Shown here piece by piece: positions 15,782 to 24,434 of a stretch of DNA of 64,000 bases (position 1 is the first letter of the stretch; each line of letters opens with the position of its first letter). This DNA is from a bacterium (GTDB lineage Bacteria; Cyanobacteriota; Vampirovibrionia; Gastranaerophilales; Gastranaerophilaceae). Location: NCBI GenBank assembly GCA_017396025.1, contig JAFQNF010000045.1, positions 1 to 64,000 on the forward strand. Direction: 5' to 3'. The position numbers and the translations under genes were made by a program. The notes below the pieces were generated by a model that was given only the letters and a program-made list of their open reading frames with translations, did not search any database and had not been told where the DNA came from.

Positions 15782-15830
15782 AAAATAAAAGCCATACTCA
15801 AAGTTAAAACAATGACTACGGCTTTTATGT
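15782..15830 (-). terminator. imperfect hairpin between rplS and rbgA
   Basis: Seven-base arms (15787-15793 with 15820-15826) extend with a few further pairs including one wobble and one mismatch; the minus-strand 3' side runs into a T-rich tail, consistent with a terminator or attenuator for rplS. Confidence 0.5.
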
Positions 15831-15846
15831 TTATTATATTCCTAAT

Positions 15847-16200
15847 CTATTTTTTTTCGATTTTTTCTCTAATACGAGTTGCTTTACCAGATCTTTCTCT
15901 TAAGTAATACAACTTAGCACGTTTAACATCACCACGTCTAACAACTGTGATTTTTTCAACACGTGGAGAATATACAGGGAAAACACGTTCAACGCCAACG
16001 CCTTGGAAGATTTTTCTAACTGTGATAGTCTTGCCAACACCGCTGCCACGTTTTTTAAGAATTGTTCCTTCGAAAGCCTGTGTTCTTTCTTTGTTACCTT
16101 CAACGATTCTTACGAAAACTTTTACAGTATCACCAGGGTTTAATTCTGGTAATTCTTTATTTAAATATTCTTTTCCTAAACTTTCTACTATAGGGTTCAT
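15847..16200 (-). CDS. rplS: 50S ribosomal protein L19
   Basis: Ribosomal protein L19, located at the 30S-50S interface. The 117-residue sequence contains [17 protein letters not shown] and [15 protein letters not shown], both near-universal L19 signatures, and [19 protein letters not shown] in the N-terminal half. Length is normal. It is likely the first gene of a minus-strand unit with rbgA, rnhB and possibly the pilin gene. Confidence 0.97.
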   Translation of the reverse strand: MNPIVESLGKEYLNKELPELNPGDTVKVFVRIVEGNKERTQAFEGTILKKRGSGVGKTITVRKIFQGVGVERVFPVYSPRVEKITVVRRGDVKRAKLYYLRERSGKATRIREKIEKK

Positions 16201-16399
16201 GATTACATTCCTTTACTAATAATATCTTATGAGAAATATAATATTCAAAACATATTTTAAGTTCAAGCCCTTTTTGAGATTTTAGAGAAAATTATTAAAA
16301 ACATGTTAACAAATATTAAAGATTTAAAACATTTTATTAAAGTTCTTATTCAAATTGACCGATAAAAAGAACATAAGTTAATGGAGAAAAGGCAAAATA

Positions 16400-16927
16400 A
16401 TGGGATTAAATGTGGGTTTTGTAAATCATGCTAATTATGGCAGACCAGCCATAGACTCACAAGCATTAGCAAAAGTTACAGAACAAATCTTAAATCCGAA
16501 TAATCAAAAAACCGTAGATGTTGCAAGTCTAGATTTATCTAAATTCAACAGAGTTTCTTTAGGTACAGATTTATATGCAGCAAGAACAAACGGTGAAGTG
16601 GCTCTTCAAGCATCAAAAGCAGCTACAGATTTCGGTATTAACTTAAGCCAAAATTTTGCTCAAAACGTTCAATATTTGAACGCTCAAGCCGCACAAAGCT
16701 TATTCTCAATTAAAGAAACTAATGGTTTAGCTGCATTTACTGCAGACAATATCAATAAAGTAAGCGAAAACGAAATGATTATCGCTGCAACACAAGTTAA
16801 TGAAACTAAAGATATGAACAAAGACAAAAGAGGTTCAAACCCATTTTCATTCTACATGCCAGCACAAGAGTCAGCAGAGAAAGAAGATTCTGAGTCTATC
16901 TTTGGTTCAATAAACATTTTTGCCTAA
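16400..16927 (+). CDS. hypothetical protein, lineage type
   Basis: A 175-residue protein with no family I recognise. It is rich in Ala, Asn and Gln, probably helical in the middle (about 60-110), and has a low-complexity acidic tail before a final FGSINIFA. There is no signal peptide or membrane segment. Its start MGLNVGFVNHAN recalls, loosely, the N-terminal Phe motif of other proteins here. The ATG follows an AGAAAAGGC stretch that can act as ribosome-binding site. It stands alone between rplS (divergent) and a cluster of hairpins. Confidence 0.65.
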   Translation: MGLNVGFVNHANYGRPAIDSQALAKVTEQILNPNNQKTVDVASLDLSKFNRVSLGTDLYAARTNGEVALQASKAATDFGINLSQNFAQNVQYLNAQAAQSLFSIKETNGLAAFTADNINKVSENEMIIAATQVNETKDMNKDKRGSNPFSFYMPAQESAEKEDSESIFGSINIFA

Positions 16928-16951
16928 TATACATTGTTACTTGTTTTTCCG

Positions 16952-16980
16952 AGACGAAACTTTGAGTTCGTCTTTTTTTT
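16952..16980 (+). terminator. terminator of the 16400 gene
   Basis: A 7-bp stem (16952-16958 with 16967-16973) followed by eight Ts. Confidence 0.8.
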
Positions 16981-17030
16981 TATGCAATTACTCTGTAATT
17001 GCATAAAAAAAAAGACCGAATAATTCGGTC
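16981..17030. terminator. two further back-to-back hairpins
   Basis: A perfect 11-bp stem with a 3-base loop (16981-17005), preceded by a T run and followed by an A run, looks like a bidirectional terminator. A second 7-bp hairpin with a 3-base loop lies directly after it at 17014-17030. Confidence 0.65.
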
Positions 17031-17561
17031 AAACAGTTTACGAGTGAGAGTGGAATATGTATAGCATTATATTACTGCCTTAATTAAGTTCTCGTATATT
17101 ATCTATCTGTATATAAATGCGAATTAGATTTTATTTCTAAATAGATAATCAAATTTGAAAGTCTTTAGTAACAATACTTTCGAGAAACACATTAAGAAAT
17201 GTTAAGCATTATATATAAATTATGCATACGTTTTAGCAATTTTTTATATACAAAATACTTTATATAAGTGTGAGAGATAAATCACAAAACAGAGAGAAAA
17301 CACCGATAAACAGACGGTATTAAGAGAGAAAAAAGACAAACTAAACGACTACAAGATTGGATGGGAACAAAGGGGTGCCCGCAAGGGCGAATTTGACACA
17401 AGTACGCGTACTAAACTTTTTCTTTAAAAACTAAATTTAATCACATATTCATAACACACACTTACCTTACTTACTAACTTACTTTAAAACACGATGGATA
17501 GTAAAACAACTTTCTTTTACATTCCGAATTGTTTGGGACACTAAAATGTCCCTTTTTTTTT
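17031..17561 (+). ncRNA. candidate non-coding RNA region ending in a terminator
   Basis: About 530 bases without a coding frame end in a strong plus-strand terminator (17535-17561) that belongs to no gene. The right half is unusually structured for this AT-rich genome: a GNRA-type hairpin (GCCC, GCAA loop, GGGC) at 17377-17388 and a perfect 12-base palindrome at 17401-17412. Another inverted pair, TACGAG (17039-17044) and CTCGTA (17091-17096), lies at the left. The exact 5' end is unknown; the more structured part begins near 17260. I do not recognise RNase P, tmRNA, SRP or 6S RNA in it. Confidence 0.3.
17535..17561 (+). terminator. orphan Rho-independent terminator
   Basis: Stem GGGACA (17535-17540) with TGTCCC (17547-17552), loop of six bases, then nine Ts. 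No coding gene on the plus strand reaches it. Confidence 0.75.
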
Positions 17562-17809
17562 GCGAAAATTCGGACTTGTGGAACAAGGTGATGCGGAAGC
17601 GTAACGAGCGACTGCGATAGCTAGCGAGTGGCAGCTGTAGCTTAAGAATTTTCAAGAGGCGAAAATTCGGACTTGTGAAACAAGGTGATGCGGAAGCGTA
17701 ACGAGCGACTGCGATAGCTAGCGAGTGGCAGCTGTAGCTTAAGAATTTTCAAGAGGCGAAAATTCGGACTTGTGGAACAAGGTGATGCGAAAGCGTAACG
17801 AGCGACTGC
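17562..17809. repeat. 97-bp tandem direct repeat, about 2.6 copies
   Basis: Units start at 17562, 17659 and 17756 (period exactly 97). The first two are nearly identical; the third is cut short near 17809. Each full unit is bounded by an inverted 8-mer (GAAAATTC at 17564-17571 and GAATTTTC at 17646-17653 in unit 1) and contains several short palindromes. The sequence is G+C-richer than its surroundings. The open frames running through it are by-products of the repeat. Confidence 0.85.
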
Positions 17810-17815
17810 AACGAG

Positions 17816-17920
17816 CGCAAAGACAATAAGCACAACGTCTTTGCGAGCCGATTTATTGGCGTGGCAATCTTTAACAAAATATAACTTCGTTCCCGAGATA
17901 TTGCGTCACGGCGATACAAG
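17816..17920. repeat. palindromic interspersed (REP-like) sequence
   Basis: A perfect inverted 9-mer (17816-17824 with 17837-17845) is followed by a TTTGCGAGCC...GGCGTGGCAATCT pattern that recurs in altered form at 21065-21343, pointing to a dispersed repeat family. Confidence 0.5.
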
Positions 17921-17923
17921 CAT

Positions 17924-17950
17924 GAAAAAAGCCCCAATTAAGGGGCTTTT
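17924..17950 (-). terminator. terminator of the RTX gene
   Basis: A 9-bp stem (17927-17935 with 17942-17950), loop of six bases, with a T run on the minus strand, 23 bases beyond the RTX stop codon. Confidence 0.85.
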
Positions 17951-17972
17951 CGCTTTCAATGATTAGTTTTCA

Positions 17973-20837
17973 TTACCAACCAATTGCATTATCAACGATA
18001 GTCAAGTATTCTTGCATTGCAGCAGTATCATTATCTTTGAATGCTTGCGCTGTACTTGTATAATCGTATTTTTCTAGCCAACCAGCAATATCGCTTCTTA
18101 GTTGGTCAATATCAGCATCTGTAATTGAATAATTTATTTGAGTTCCCTCAATTATAATTTTTTCAATTTCATAGCCAGATTTAAAGTAGTTTTTAATTGC
18201 TATTGATTCTTTCTTATCGCCAACATTTTCAACACTTGAAAGGTATAAATCAGTTGATGAATTATTAACAATATTGCCTTTTTTGTCTAATTTTAAATCA
18301 AAGAATATTGTTGCATCACCTTTTTCAAGTCCAACATTGCCATCGTGTTGAATATTAGTTTGCAACCGTAATACATCATAAGAACCAGCAGTATCTGTAA
18401 TAACTGTGCCCTCAGAATTTTCAAATATCTTTGTATAAGAGTCATTACCCTTACCACCCATTAAGGTATCTTTACCATCAAATGCTGAAATTGTATCGTT
18501 GCCTGTTCCTGCGTCAATATAGTCATTTAATTTACCATTAAGAGTTTCAATGTAGTCATTGCCTGCACCAGCGGTAATCTTTGCTTTTCCATCATAAGAT
18601 GTAACAAAATCTGCTGTAATGGAATCATTTCCATCACCACCATTGATAGTAACATTTGCACCAGCATTATAAGAAATAGTATCGTTACCTGTGCCACCAT
18701 TTAGGGTATGTTTTCCAACTTTTGAAGCAGTAATAGAGTCATCACCGGCACCACCATCTATATACTTATTGCCTTGAACAGCATAAATAGTGTCATTGCC
18801 GTACTCACCATAAATTTTGTCATTACCTGTATCACAAACAATAGAATCGTTACCATATCCACCATAGATGACATCATTGCCTTCACGGCCATATATGTTG
18901 TCGGAAAGATTACTACCTGTATATTTAGATACACCTAATTCAGACATGTTAATTTGATACTCATCAATTGTTTTTTTGTAGAAAGAATCTATTGTTGTAC
19001 CATTTCCACTATCCCAATCAACCGTATTTAGGAAGTTGCCATTTTTAGCTTTAAAGTAATCAACAAGAACTACATAAGTGCCAGATTCTTCGTGAGAAAT
19101 GTAGAAATTTTTATCTTTGAATGTTTCATCCCATTCAAATTTTACTTCTTCTGCAACACTATCAAAAGCCCACATACCTAATGTATCGTTAGCAGTTGCG
19201 TTGTAAATATATGTTGTACCTGCTTCTTTTTTAATATCAAAATAGTTAGCACCTTGTGAACTATAAATTTTGTTTGTTCCACCATTTACAGTTACAACGG
19301 TATTACCATTTTTATCGCAGTAAACGACATCATCACCTAAACCAGTAGTGATATAATTTGAACCTTTGCCACCATAAATAGTGTCATTGCCTGCACCACC
19401 ATCAATAGTGTCATTACCGTCTTCTCCATATAATTTATCGTTGCCATCACCGCCATAAATTTTATCAGCACCTTTACCAGCTTTCACTGTATCATTAAAG
19501 TTTGAGCCAACAATATTATCACCATAAACAGTGCCTTTTAGATTGTTCTTTTTATCCATTTCTGCATAGATATTATTCAAAGTAACAGCATTTTCAAGCA
19601 ATATCTTTTTATCAGAAACAATAGCACTAGAAGCAGCGTCGTATGATGTTTCAATGTATTTTACAGAATGTTTACCTTTTAAACCAAAATAGTTATCTAA
19701 AACAGCAATAATGGCTTTTGAATCATCTTCGTGGTGTGTAGCAGTAATAATTAAATTGTTACCGTCTTTTGAGTATGTTAAATCAGAATAGTTATTTGCA
19801 AATACAATAGTATCCGTACCACCACCAGATACAATATGGCTAACATCACCACCAGCAAAGGTATTTAAATTAATAGTGTTATTTCCTTTTCCACCATTAA
19901 TGGTATCATCACCAAAAGCGTTAATAGTATCATTACCAGCTTCGCCGAATACCATAGTTGAATCAGAAGCCCAAGATGAATCTATAATATCATTACCAGC
20001 ACCAGCATAAATGGTTTCTTTCCCATTGTAGCCCATTATACTATCATTACCTTTCGTACCCTTAATAAGAGTGTCAGCATATCCGCCAACAATTTGGTTA
20101 AACACAGGTTCTGCTTCTTGAGGTATTTGCATTTGTGTTAAAGCACCTTGACCATTTTTAACAAAATATGAAACAGTTGGGTCATCTGCAAATACAAAGC
20201 CTTTAAATGATGATTTTTCACCTTGTTTAAAGTGGTTTTGCACAGTTATAGAAGAAGAATAGTTTCCTGCTTCATCTTTAAACTTAATTATTAAATCGTT
20301 TTTATTTTGTTCCATTACAACAAAGTAATTAGTATCTTCAAGAGTTACACCTTCTTTAAAGCGAAGATAAATTTCGCCTTTTCCTTGTTTTATAACATCA
20401 TCACCACGATTTGCCTCTAATCGAGAATTTAAAGAAGAGCCAACAGTAACAACATCAATGTATGTTTGACCAGCTTTAGCTGTTATTGTGTCATCACCAT
20501 AGTTAAAATACATTTCTGTTAGTTTTGCAGATGTTGTAATAATATCATCGCCATATAAATCATCAATTTTAGCGTAAGAAACATCTTTATTTACTGTAAT
20601 TTTGTCATTATCAGCGCCAGAATTAATTTTAACGCTACCTTTTTTTACAAGGATTTCATCTTTGCCTGCATTTGTTGTAACACTTGCTTGAGCAAATAAA
20701 GTATCTGTTATTGTAACTTTATCATTCTCATTTTTGGTTGCTAAACTACCCCCCCCCGAAGAATTTACAATGTTTTCAGCCTGTTCAATACCGAAAATGT
20801 TTTCCGAGAGAATCTGATTCTGAGTGATTTTTGCCAT
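17973..20837 (-). CDS. RTX (haemolysin-type calcium-binding repeat) secreted protein
   Basis: A 954-residue acidic protein built largely of glycine/aspartate nonapeptides (pattern G-G-x-G-x-D-x-hydrophobic-x), for example YGGDGNDKLYGEDGNDTI and IDGGAGNDTIYGGKGSN, in at least three blocks separated by non-repeat beta-rich regions. Such repeats bind calcium and fold outside the cell after type I secretion; there is no N-terminal signal peptide, and the C-terminal helical tail would hold the secretion signal. No protease, lipase or toxin catalytic domain is evident, so an adhesin or surface-layer role is as likely as a toxin. No T1SS genes are adjacent. A perfect AGGAGG precedes the ATG. Codons for residues 27-30 contain nine consecutive Gs. 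Confidence 0.88.
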   Translation of the reverse strand: MAKITQNQILSENIFGIEQAENIVNSSGGGSLATKNENDKVTITDTLFAQASVTTNAGKDEILVKKGSVKINSGADNDKITVNKDVSYAKIDDLYGDDIITTSAKLTEMYFNYGDDTITAKAGQTYIDVVTVGSSLNSRLEANRGDDVIKQGKGEIYLRFKEGVTLEDTNYFVVMEQNKNDLIIKFKDEAGNYSSSITVQNHFKQGEKSSFKGFVFADDPTVSYFVKNGQGALTQMQIPQEAEPVFNQIVGGYADTLIKGTKGNDSIMGYNGKETIYAGAGNDIIDSSWASDSTMVFGEAGNDTINAFGDDTINGGKGNNTINLNTFAGGDVSHIVSGGGTDTIVFANNYSDLTYSKDGNNLIITATHHEDDSKAIIAVLDNYFGLKGKHSVKYIETSYDAASSAIVSDKKILLENAVTLNNIYAEMDKKNNLKGTVYGDNIVGSNFNDTVKAGKGADKIYGGDGNDKLYGEDGNDTIDGGAGNDTIYGGKGSNYITTGLGDDVVYCDKNGNTVVTVNGGTNKIYSSQGANYFDIKKEAGTTYIYNATANDTLGMWAFDSVAEEVKFEWDETFKDKNFYISHEESGTYVVLVDYFKAKNGNFLNTVDWDSGNGTTIDSFYKKTIDEYQINMSELGVSKYTGSNLSDNIYGREGNDVIYGGYGNDSIVCDTGNDKIYGEYGNDTIYAVQGNKYIDGGAGDDSITASKVGKHTLNGGTGNDTISYNAGANVTINGGDGNDSITADFVTSYDGKAKITAGAGNDYIETLNGKLNDYIDAGTGNDTISAFDGKDTLMGGKGNDSYTKIFENSEGTVITDTAGSYDVLRLQTNIQHDGNVGLEKGDATIFFDLKLDKKGNIVNNSSTDLYLSSVENVGDKKESIAIKNYFKSGYEIEKIIIEGTQINYSITDADIDQLRSDIAGWLEKYDYTSTAQAFKDNDTAAMQEYLTIVDNAIGW
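20749..20757 (-). repeat. homopolymeric G9 tract in the RTX coding sequence
   Basis: Nine Cs on the plus strand (20749-20757), read as nine Gs within Ser-Gly-Gly-Gly at residues 27-30 of the RTX protein. In the given sequence the frame is open; any change not divisible by three would stop translation soon after. Confidence 0.9.
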
Positions 20838-21345
20838 TAAACTATACCTCCTATTAACTATACCCGTGTGGATTGTTAGTTTACCATATTTTTTATATAC
20901 TTGGGAACCCTTAAAAAAGTTGTGTAAAGATAATGTTTACAATGTTCTTCACGATTTTAATCGTGATTATAATAACGATAAAATGATATAAAAAGGATAT
21001 GGATTTTTATAATGTTATTCACTGCACGAAAAGATTATATATTTTCGTAGTGGTCTTTGCCTGAGATTGCTTCGCTTCGCTCGCAATGACAATAGGCACT
21101 TCGTCTTTGCGAGCCAACTTATTGGCATGGCAACCTCTTGCAAAATGACTATGTTCCACTAGATTGCTTCGCTTACGCTCGCAATGACGCAGACTCAGTA
21201 TTTTAAGATTGATTCAGCATTTCTAGCCTTGCAATGAGAATAACCGTCACTGCGAGAAAAGACATGGTCTTTTCGTGGCAGTCTATTATCAAATGACTTC
21301 GTATTACATAGATTGCTTCATCTTTCAGGTTCGCAATGACAGAAA
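20838..21345. other. intergenic region with hairpins and repeat remnants
   Basis: About 500 bases between the RTX gene and the stop of dgkA. The left part should contain the RTX promoter, but I cannot fix its boxes with confidence. A hairpin with CGAAAA/TTTTCG arms lies near 21022-21054. From 21065 on the sequence is made of REP-like repeats (separate entry). No gene is seen. Confidence 0.6.
21065..21343. repeat. cluster of REP-like palindromic repeats
   Basis: The pattern AGATTGCTTC...CGCAATGAC appears three times, near 21065, 21172 and 21309, alternating with partly complementary pieces (TTTGCGAGCC...GGCATGGCAACC near 21110 and CACTGCGAG...GTGGCAGTCT near 21247). This resembles the palindromic repeats widespread in intergenic DNA of many bacteria; related sequence occurs at 17836. 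Confidence 0.65.
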
Positions 21346-21711
21346 TCAGACCAAATTCGAAATAAAAATAATCACACCAACAACTATGCTTGTTATAGAA
21401 GCTAAAAGAACCATTCCTGCAGCCATATCTTTTGCCATTTCAACAAGCTTTGAATACTGGTTTTTAAAACTTGCATCTAGGGCAAATTCAATAACAGAAT
21501 TAAACATCTCGCAAATAAGCACAATAGCACACATTATAACAAGTATTGCAATATCAGAAAAATCAAAACGCAACAATACAGAGGCTAAAATCACAAAAAA
21601 AGCAATAATAACTTCAATTACAAAATTTCTTTGAGAATTAAATGCGAGTTTCAATCCTCTCCAAGCATATCCAAAACTTTCAGCAAAATTTGCAGCCTTA
21701 AATTTAGTCAT
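21346..21711 (-). CDS. dgkA: diacylglycerol/undecaprenol kinase (prokaryotic DAGK family)
   Basis: A 121-residue membrane enzyme that phosphorylates diacylglycerol or undecaprenol at the inner membrane, recycling lipid carriers. An N-terminal amphipathic part (SFGYAWRGLKLAFNSQRNF) leads to three membrane helices. The catalytic signature appears as CEMFNSVIEFALD (usual E-x-x-N-[ST]-x-[IV]-E) and MAKDMAAGMVLLASI (A-K-D-x-A-A-x-A-V). The length is normal. The gene overlaps ybeY by eight bases, an arrangement seen in many bacteria where ybeY and dgkA are neighbours. Confidence 0.9.
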   Translation of the reverse strand: MTKFKAANFAESFGYAWRGLKLAFNSQRNFVIEVIIAFFVILASVLLRFDFSDIAILVIMCAIVLICEMFNSVIEFALDASFKNQYSKLVEMAKDMAAGMVLLASITSIVVGVIIFISNLV

Positions 21712-22207
21712 TCACTATCGCCTTTGCTCTATTCTGATAATCAACCATAAAATTATATTCTGGCTCTGTTTGATGGTCAAAACCGAGTAAGTGTAGAACA
21801 CCATGAGCAATAATATAGTGTAATTCTTCTTCAAAACTAACATTATTCTCTTTTGCTTGCTCTTCAATTTTATCAAGAGAAACCATTATTTCACCAAGAT
21901 GCACTTCACCATCAAAAATATAGCGTTCTTCCTGTGGAGAATCAGCAAACATTGCAAAAGTTATAACATCAGTTGGAGCATCTTTTTTTCTATATTCTTT
22001 ATTAACAGTGTGTATTTCTTCATTGTTCATGAAAACAATATCAAAAAATACTTGTTCATATTCTTCCCCAGCAAGACAAGAATCTTTCATTACCTCATCT
22101 TGAGCAAACAAAAAGTTGGTAATTTTCAAAGCATTATCATATGCTTTTACTTCATCTATTTCGTAATTTTCATACGTATTTTCAACAAAAACATTAATTT
22201 GCACCAT
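21704..22207 (-). CDS. ybeY: endoribonuclease YbeY (rRNA maturation factor)
   Basis: A zinc-dependent endoribonuclease involved in 16S rRNA 3'-end maturation and ribosome quality control. The metal-binding motif H-G-x-L-H-L-x-G-[FY]-D-H is intact as HGVLHLLGFDH (residues 135-145). The middle part has TDVITFAMF, GEVHLGEIMVS, both typical. It overlaps the pgpH-like gene upstream by 14 bases and dgkA downstream by eight, giving a tight three-gene unit. Confidence 0.95.
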   Translation of the reverse strand: MVQINVFVENTYENYEIDEVKAYDNALKITNFLFAQDEVMKDSCLAGEEYEQVFFDIVFMNNEEIHTVNKEYRKKDAPTDVITFAMFADSPQEERYIFDGEVHLGEIMVSLDKIEEQAKENNVSFEEELHYIIAHGVLHLLGFDHQTEPEYNFMVDYQNRAKAIVND

Positions 22208-24311
22208 CTTGTTCCTGTTTCATTTGCTCTTTATTCTTTAAATCTTCAATAGCTTCTTGATACTTAATTCTCTTATGGAATACACTTCTTAAAACTCTTG
22301 ATAACGTTGCCGCTATAACTTTAATATCTTTCAATGTTAATGGGCTTTCTGATAATTGATTATCGTTTAATCTATCTTGAATAATTTTATTAATTAAAAC
22401 ATCAAGTTCTTCTTGAGAATGATCTTTCAATGTTCTTGAAGCAGATTCAACAGCATCTGCAATCATTAAAATAGCAGTTTCTTTTGTATTTGGTTTTGGA
22501 CCTGTATATCTAAATTGTTCTTCTTTTACGTTTTCAATACCTTCTTGCGCAACAGCTTGATTATAGAAATAACTAGCAAGTGAATCACCGTGGTGTTGAA
22601 TAATAAAATCTTGAATAACTTCTGGAATATGATATTCTTTCGCCAACGCTATACCATCTTTTGTATGAGAAGTAATAACCATTTTGCTAGAACGTGGTGT
22701 CAATTTTTCGTGTGGATTTTCAATACCACTATATGTTTGGTTTTCTACAAAGAATAGAGGTCTTACAATTTTACCCACATCGTGATATAACGAACCAACT
22801 CTTGCAAGAATTGGGTTTGCTCCAATTGCTTCTGCTGCAGATTCTGCCAAATTTGAAACTCTCAAACAGTGTTCAAATGTACCAGGTGCTGCTTCATGTA
22901 ATTTTTTAAGCAATGGTTGATTATAATCACCAAGTTCAGCCAAACCAAACATTGTTATAACTTTGAAGATATTTTCTAAAATAGGAATCATACCAAGTGC
23001 TACAATGCCAGAGAAGAAGCCATTAGCTGCACCAGCAAACATATCTTGGATTAATCTAGAAAATCCCAAATCATAATATACACAAACAATAATTAAAGCC
23101 ATTGCAATAGCAGTATATCCACCAACCTTAATCAGGTCAAATCTACGCGAATATTTTATTGTTGTCATTCCAATAGTTGAAACAATAATCGACAAAATAA
23201 ATACAGACATTGCTAATGCTGATAGTTGTAATGACAAAGTAATAATTGTCAACAGTGTTACTGTTATAAAAAACGATGTTCTTGGATTTAGAAATACGGA
23301 CAAAGTTATAGTAAAAAATGGGAAAGGCAATAAAAATACCGACCAATTTACTGGCAACAATACAGATAGTGCAGATATAAATAAAGATAAAACTGCAAGA
23401 ATTGCTATATGTCGTCTATCAATAAACTTAGGTTCAAAATATTTTAAGTATGCATAAACAGAATAAATACCAATACATACCAAACACAATATGCCTAATA
23501 TACCCAAATAATTGATACTTAAAATGTTATATCCAGCTTTACTTAGCGCTTCTTTTTTTACTTGTGTAATAGGTTCACCTTCTTTTACTATAGTGTCACC
23601 CTTACTAAATTTAACTTTTATAGGAGAAACAGACTCTCTTGCTGCTTTTTTTGCAAGTTCTGTTGCTGCTTCATCAACAATCATATTTGGAACAATTACT
23701 TGTTCTAAAAGAGCAGTGATTACAGTAATTTGATTATTTGTTGTATTTGTATCAACATTTCTTCTTATGATTTTAGGAAGAGAATTTTCCTCAAAATCTT
23801 TTTCGGTAATCCCCTCATTCAATACAGATGAAAGAGCTTTTTCTGCAGTGACAATAATTTTATTTATTGATTCATCACTTGCATTAATAAAATATGAAAT
23901 AATATATTCTTTAGAATTATTATCTGAGATATCAAACATAGTACTTAAATCACGTTCTTTATCTTTATATGACAACTCAGATGTTCTAATTTGTTCTATG
24001 CTTGCAATAATTTCATTCAAGTTATTTTTTATATAAACACTATCCGCTGGAGCATAAACCGTTTTAACTTTTTGTGCAAATTCTCTTTTTCTAATTTCTG
24101 TTTTTATAGTATCTACAACTTCAATATTTTTTGGAGCAATAACTGTTACTTTACTATTGTTATCTGAGCCCACAATGGTTTGAAAAAACATATATTTTGA
24201 AACAAGTACGCCTGTAAAAATAAGAGCAAACAACCCAACAAGCAACATATTTACAACATGTTTTGGAGATTTCAACCAAGAAAATTTCTTAAAAATATCT
24301 ATTTTTTTCAT
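22194..24311 (-). CDS. pgpH: 7TM-HD membrane protein, PgpH-like cyclic-di-AMP phosphodiesterase
   Basis: A 705-residue protein of the 7TMR-HD (YqfF/PgpH) family. Order: a cytoplasmic start, one membrane helix (about 19-40), a large extracytoplasmic domain (about 45-265), seven membrane helices (about 268-450) and a C-terminal HD domain with SLYHDVGKIVRP (H510, D511), a downstream HH-like pair in IIQHHGDS, and AVESASRT. In Gram-positives and some others this family hydrolyses c-di-AMP. The arrangement with ybeY and dgkA downstream matches the usual genomic neighbourhood of this family. It is divergent from the AsmA-like gene. Confidence 0.9.
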   Translation of the reverse strand: MKKIDIFKKFSWLKSPKHVVNMLLVGLFALIFTGVLVSKYMFFQTIVGSDNNSKVTVIAPKNIEVVDTIKTEIRKREFAQKVKTVYAPADSVYIKNNLNEIIASIEQIRTSELSYKDKERDLSTMFDISDNNSKEYIISYFINASDESINKIIVTAEKALSSVLNEGITEKDFEENSLPKIIRRNVDTNTTNNQITVITALLEQVIVPNMIVDEAATELAKKAARESVSPIKVKFSKGDTIVKEGEPITQVKKEALSKAGYNILSINYLGILGILCLVCIGIYSVYAYLKYFEPKFIDRRHIAILAVLSLFISALSVLLPVNWSVFLLPFPFFTITLSVFLNPRTSFFITVTLLTIITLSLQLSALAMSVFILSIIVSTIGMTTIKYSRRFDLIKVGGYTAIAMALIIVCVYYDLGFSRLIQDMFAGAANGFFSGIVALGMIPILENIFKVITMFGLAELGDYNQPLLKKLHEAAPGTFEHCLRVSNLAESAAEAIGANPILARVGSLYHDVGKIVRPLFFVENQTYSGIENPHEKLTPRSSKMVITSHTKDGIALAKEYHIPEVIQDFIIQHHGDSLASYFYNQAVAQEGIENVKEEQFRYTGPKPNTKETAILMIADAVESASRTLKDHSQEELDVLINKIIQDRLNDNQLSESPLTLKDIKVIAATLSRVLRSVFHKRIKYQEAIEDLKNKEQMKQEQDGAN

Positions 24312-24389
24312 ATCACTAACCGTTAATTATTTCTTCTATGTCACTAAATTTTACAACAATTAAACCTTTTTGCAAAGTTAATTAAGAGT

Positions 24390-24418
24390 TTGTACTTTTA
24401 GCATATAGATAATATAAT
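24390..24418 (+). promoter_or_regulatory. promoter of the AsmA-like gene
   Basis: TTGTAC at 24390-24395 and TATAAT at 24413-24418 with a 17-base spacer, 17 bases before the ATG at 24435. Confidence 0.6.
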
Positions 24419-24434
24419 TATTTATAGGGTTAGG

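Noticed and set aside
17031-17561. tRNA, tmRNA, RNase P or SRP RNA
   Set aside because: No cloverleaf, no CCA end and none of the conserved cores I know; only a small GNRA hairpin and a palindrome.
17562-17809. CRISPR array
   Set aside because: The units are 97 bases, contiguous, with no unique spacers between them and no cas genes in the window.
17642-17937. Short minus-strand open frames in the repeat island
   Set aside because: They run through the 97-bp repeat units and change frame with them; no ribosome-binding site or family match.
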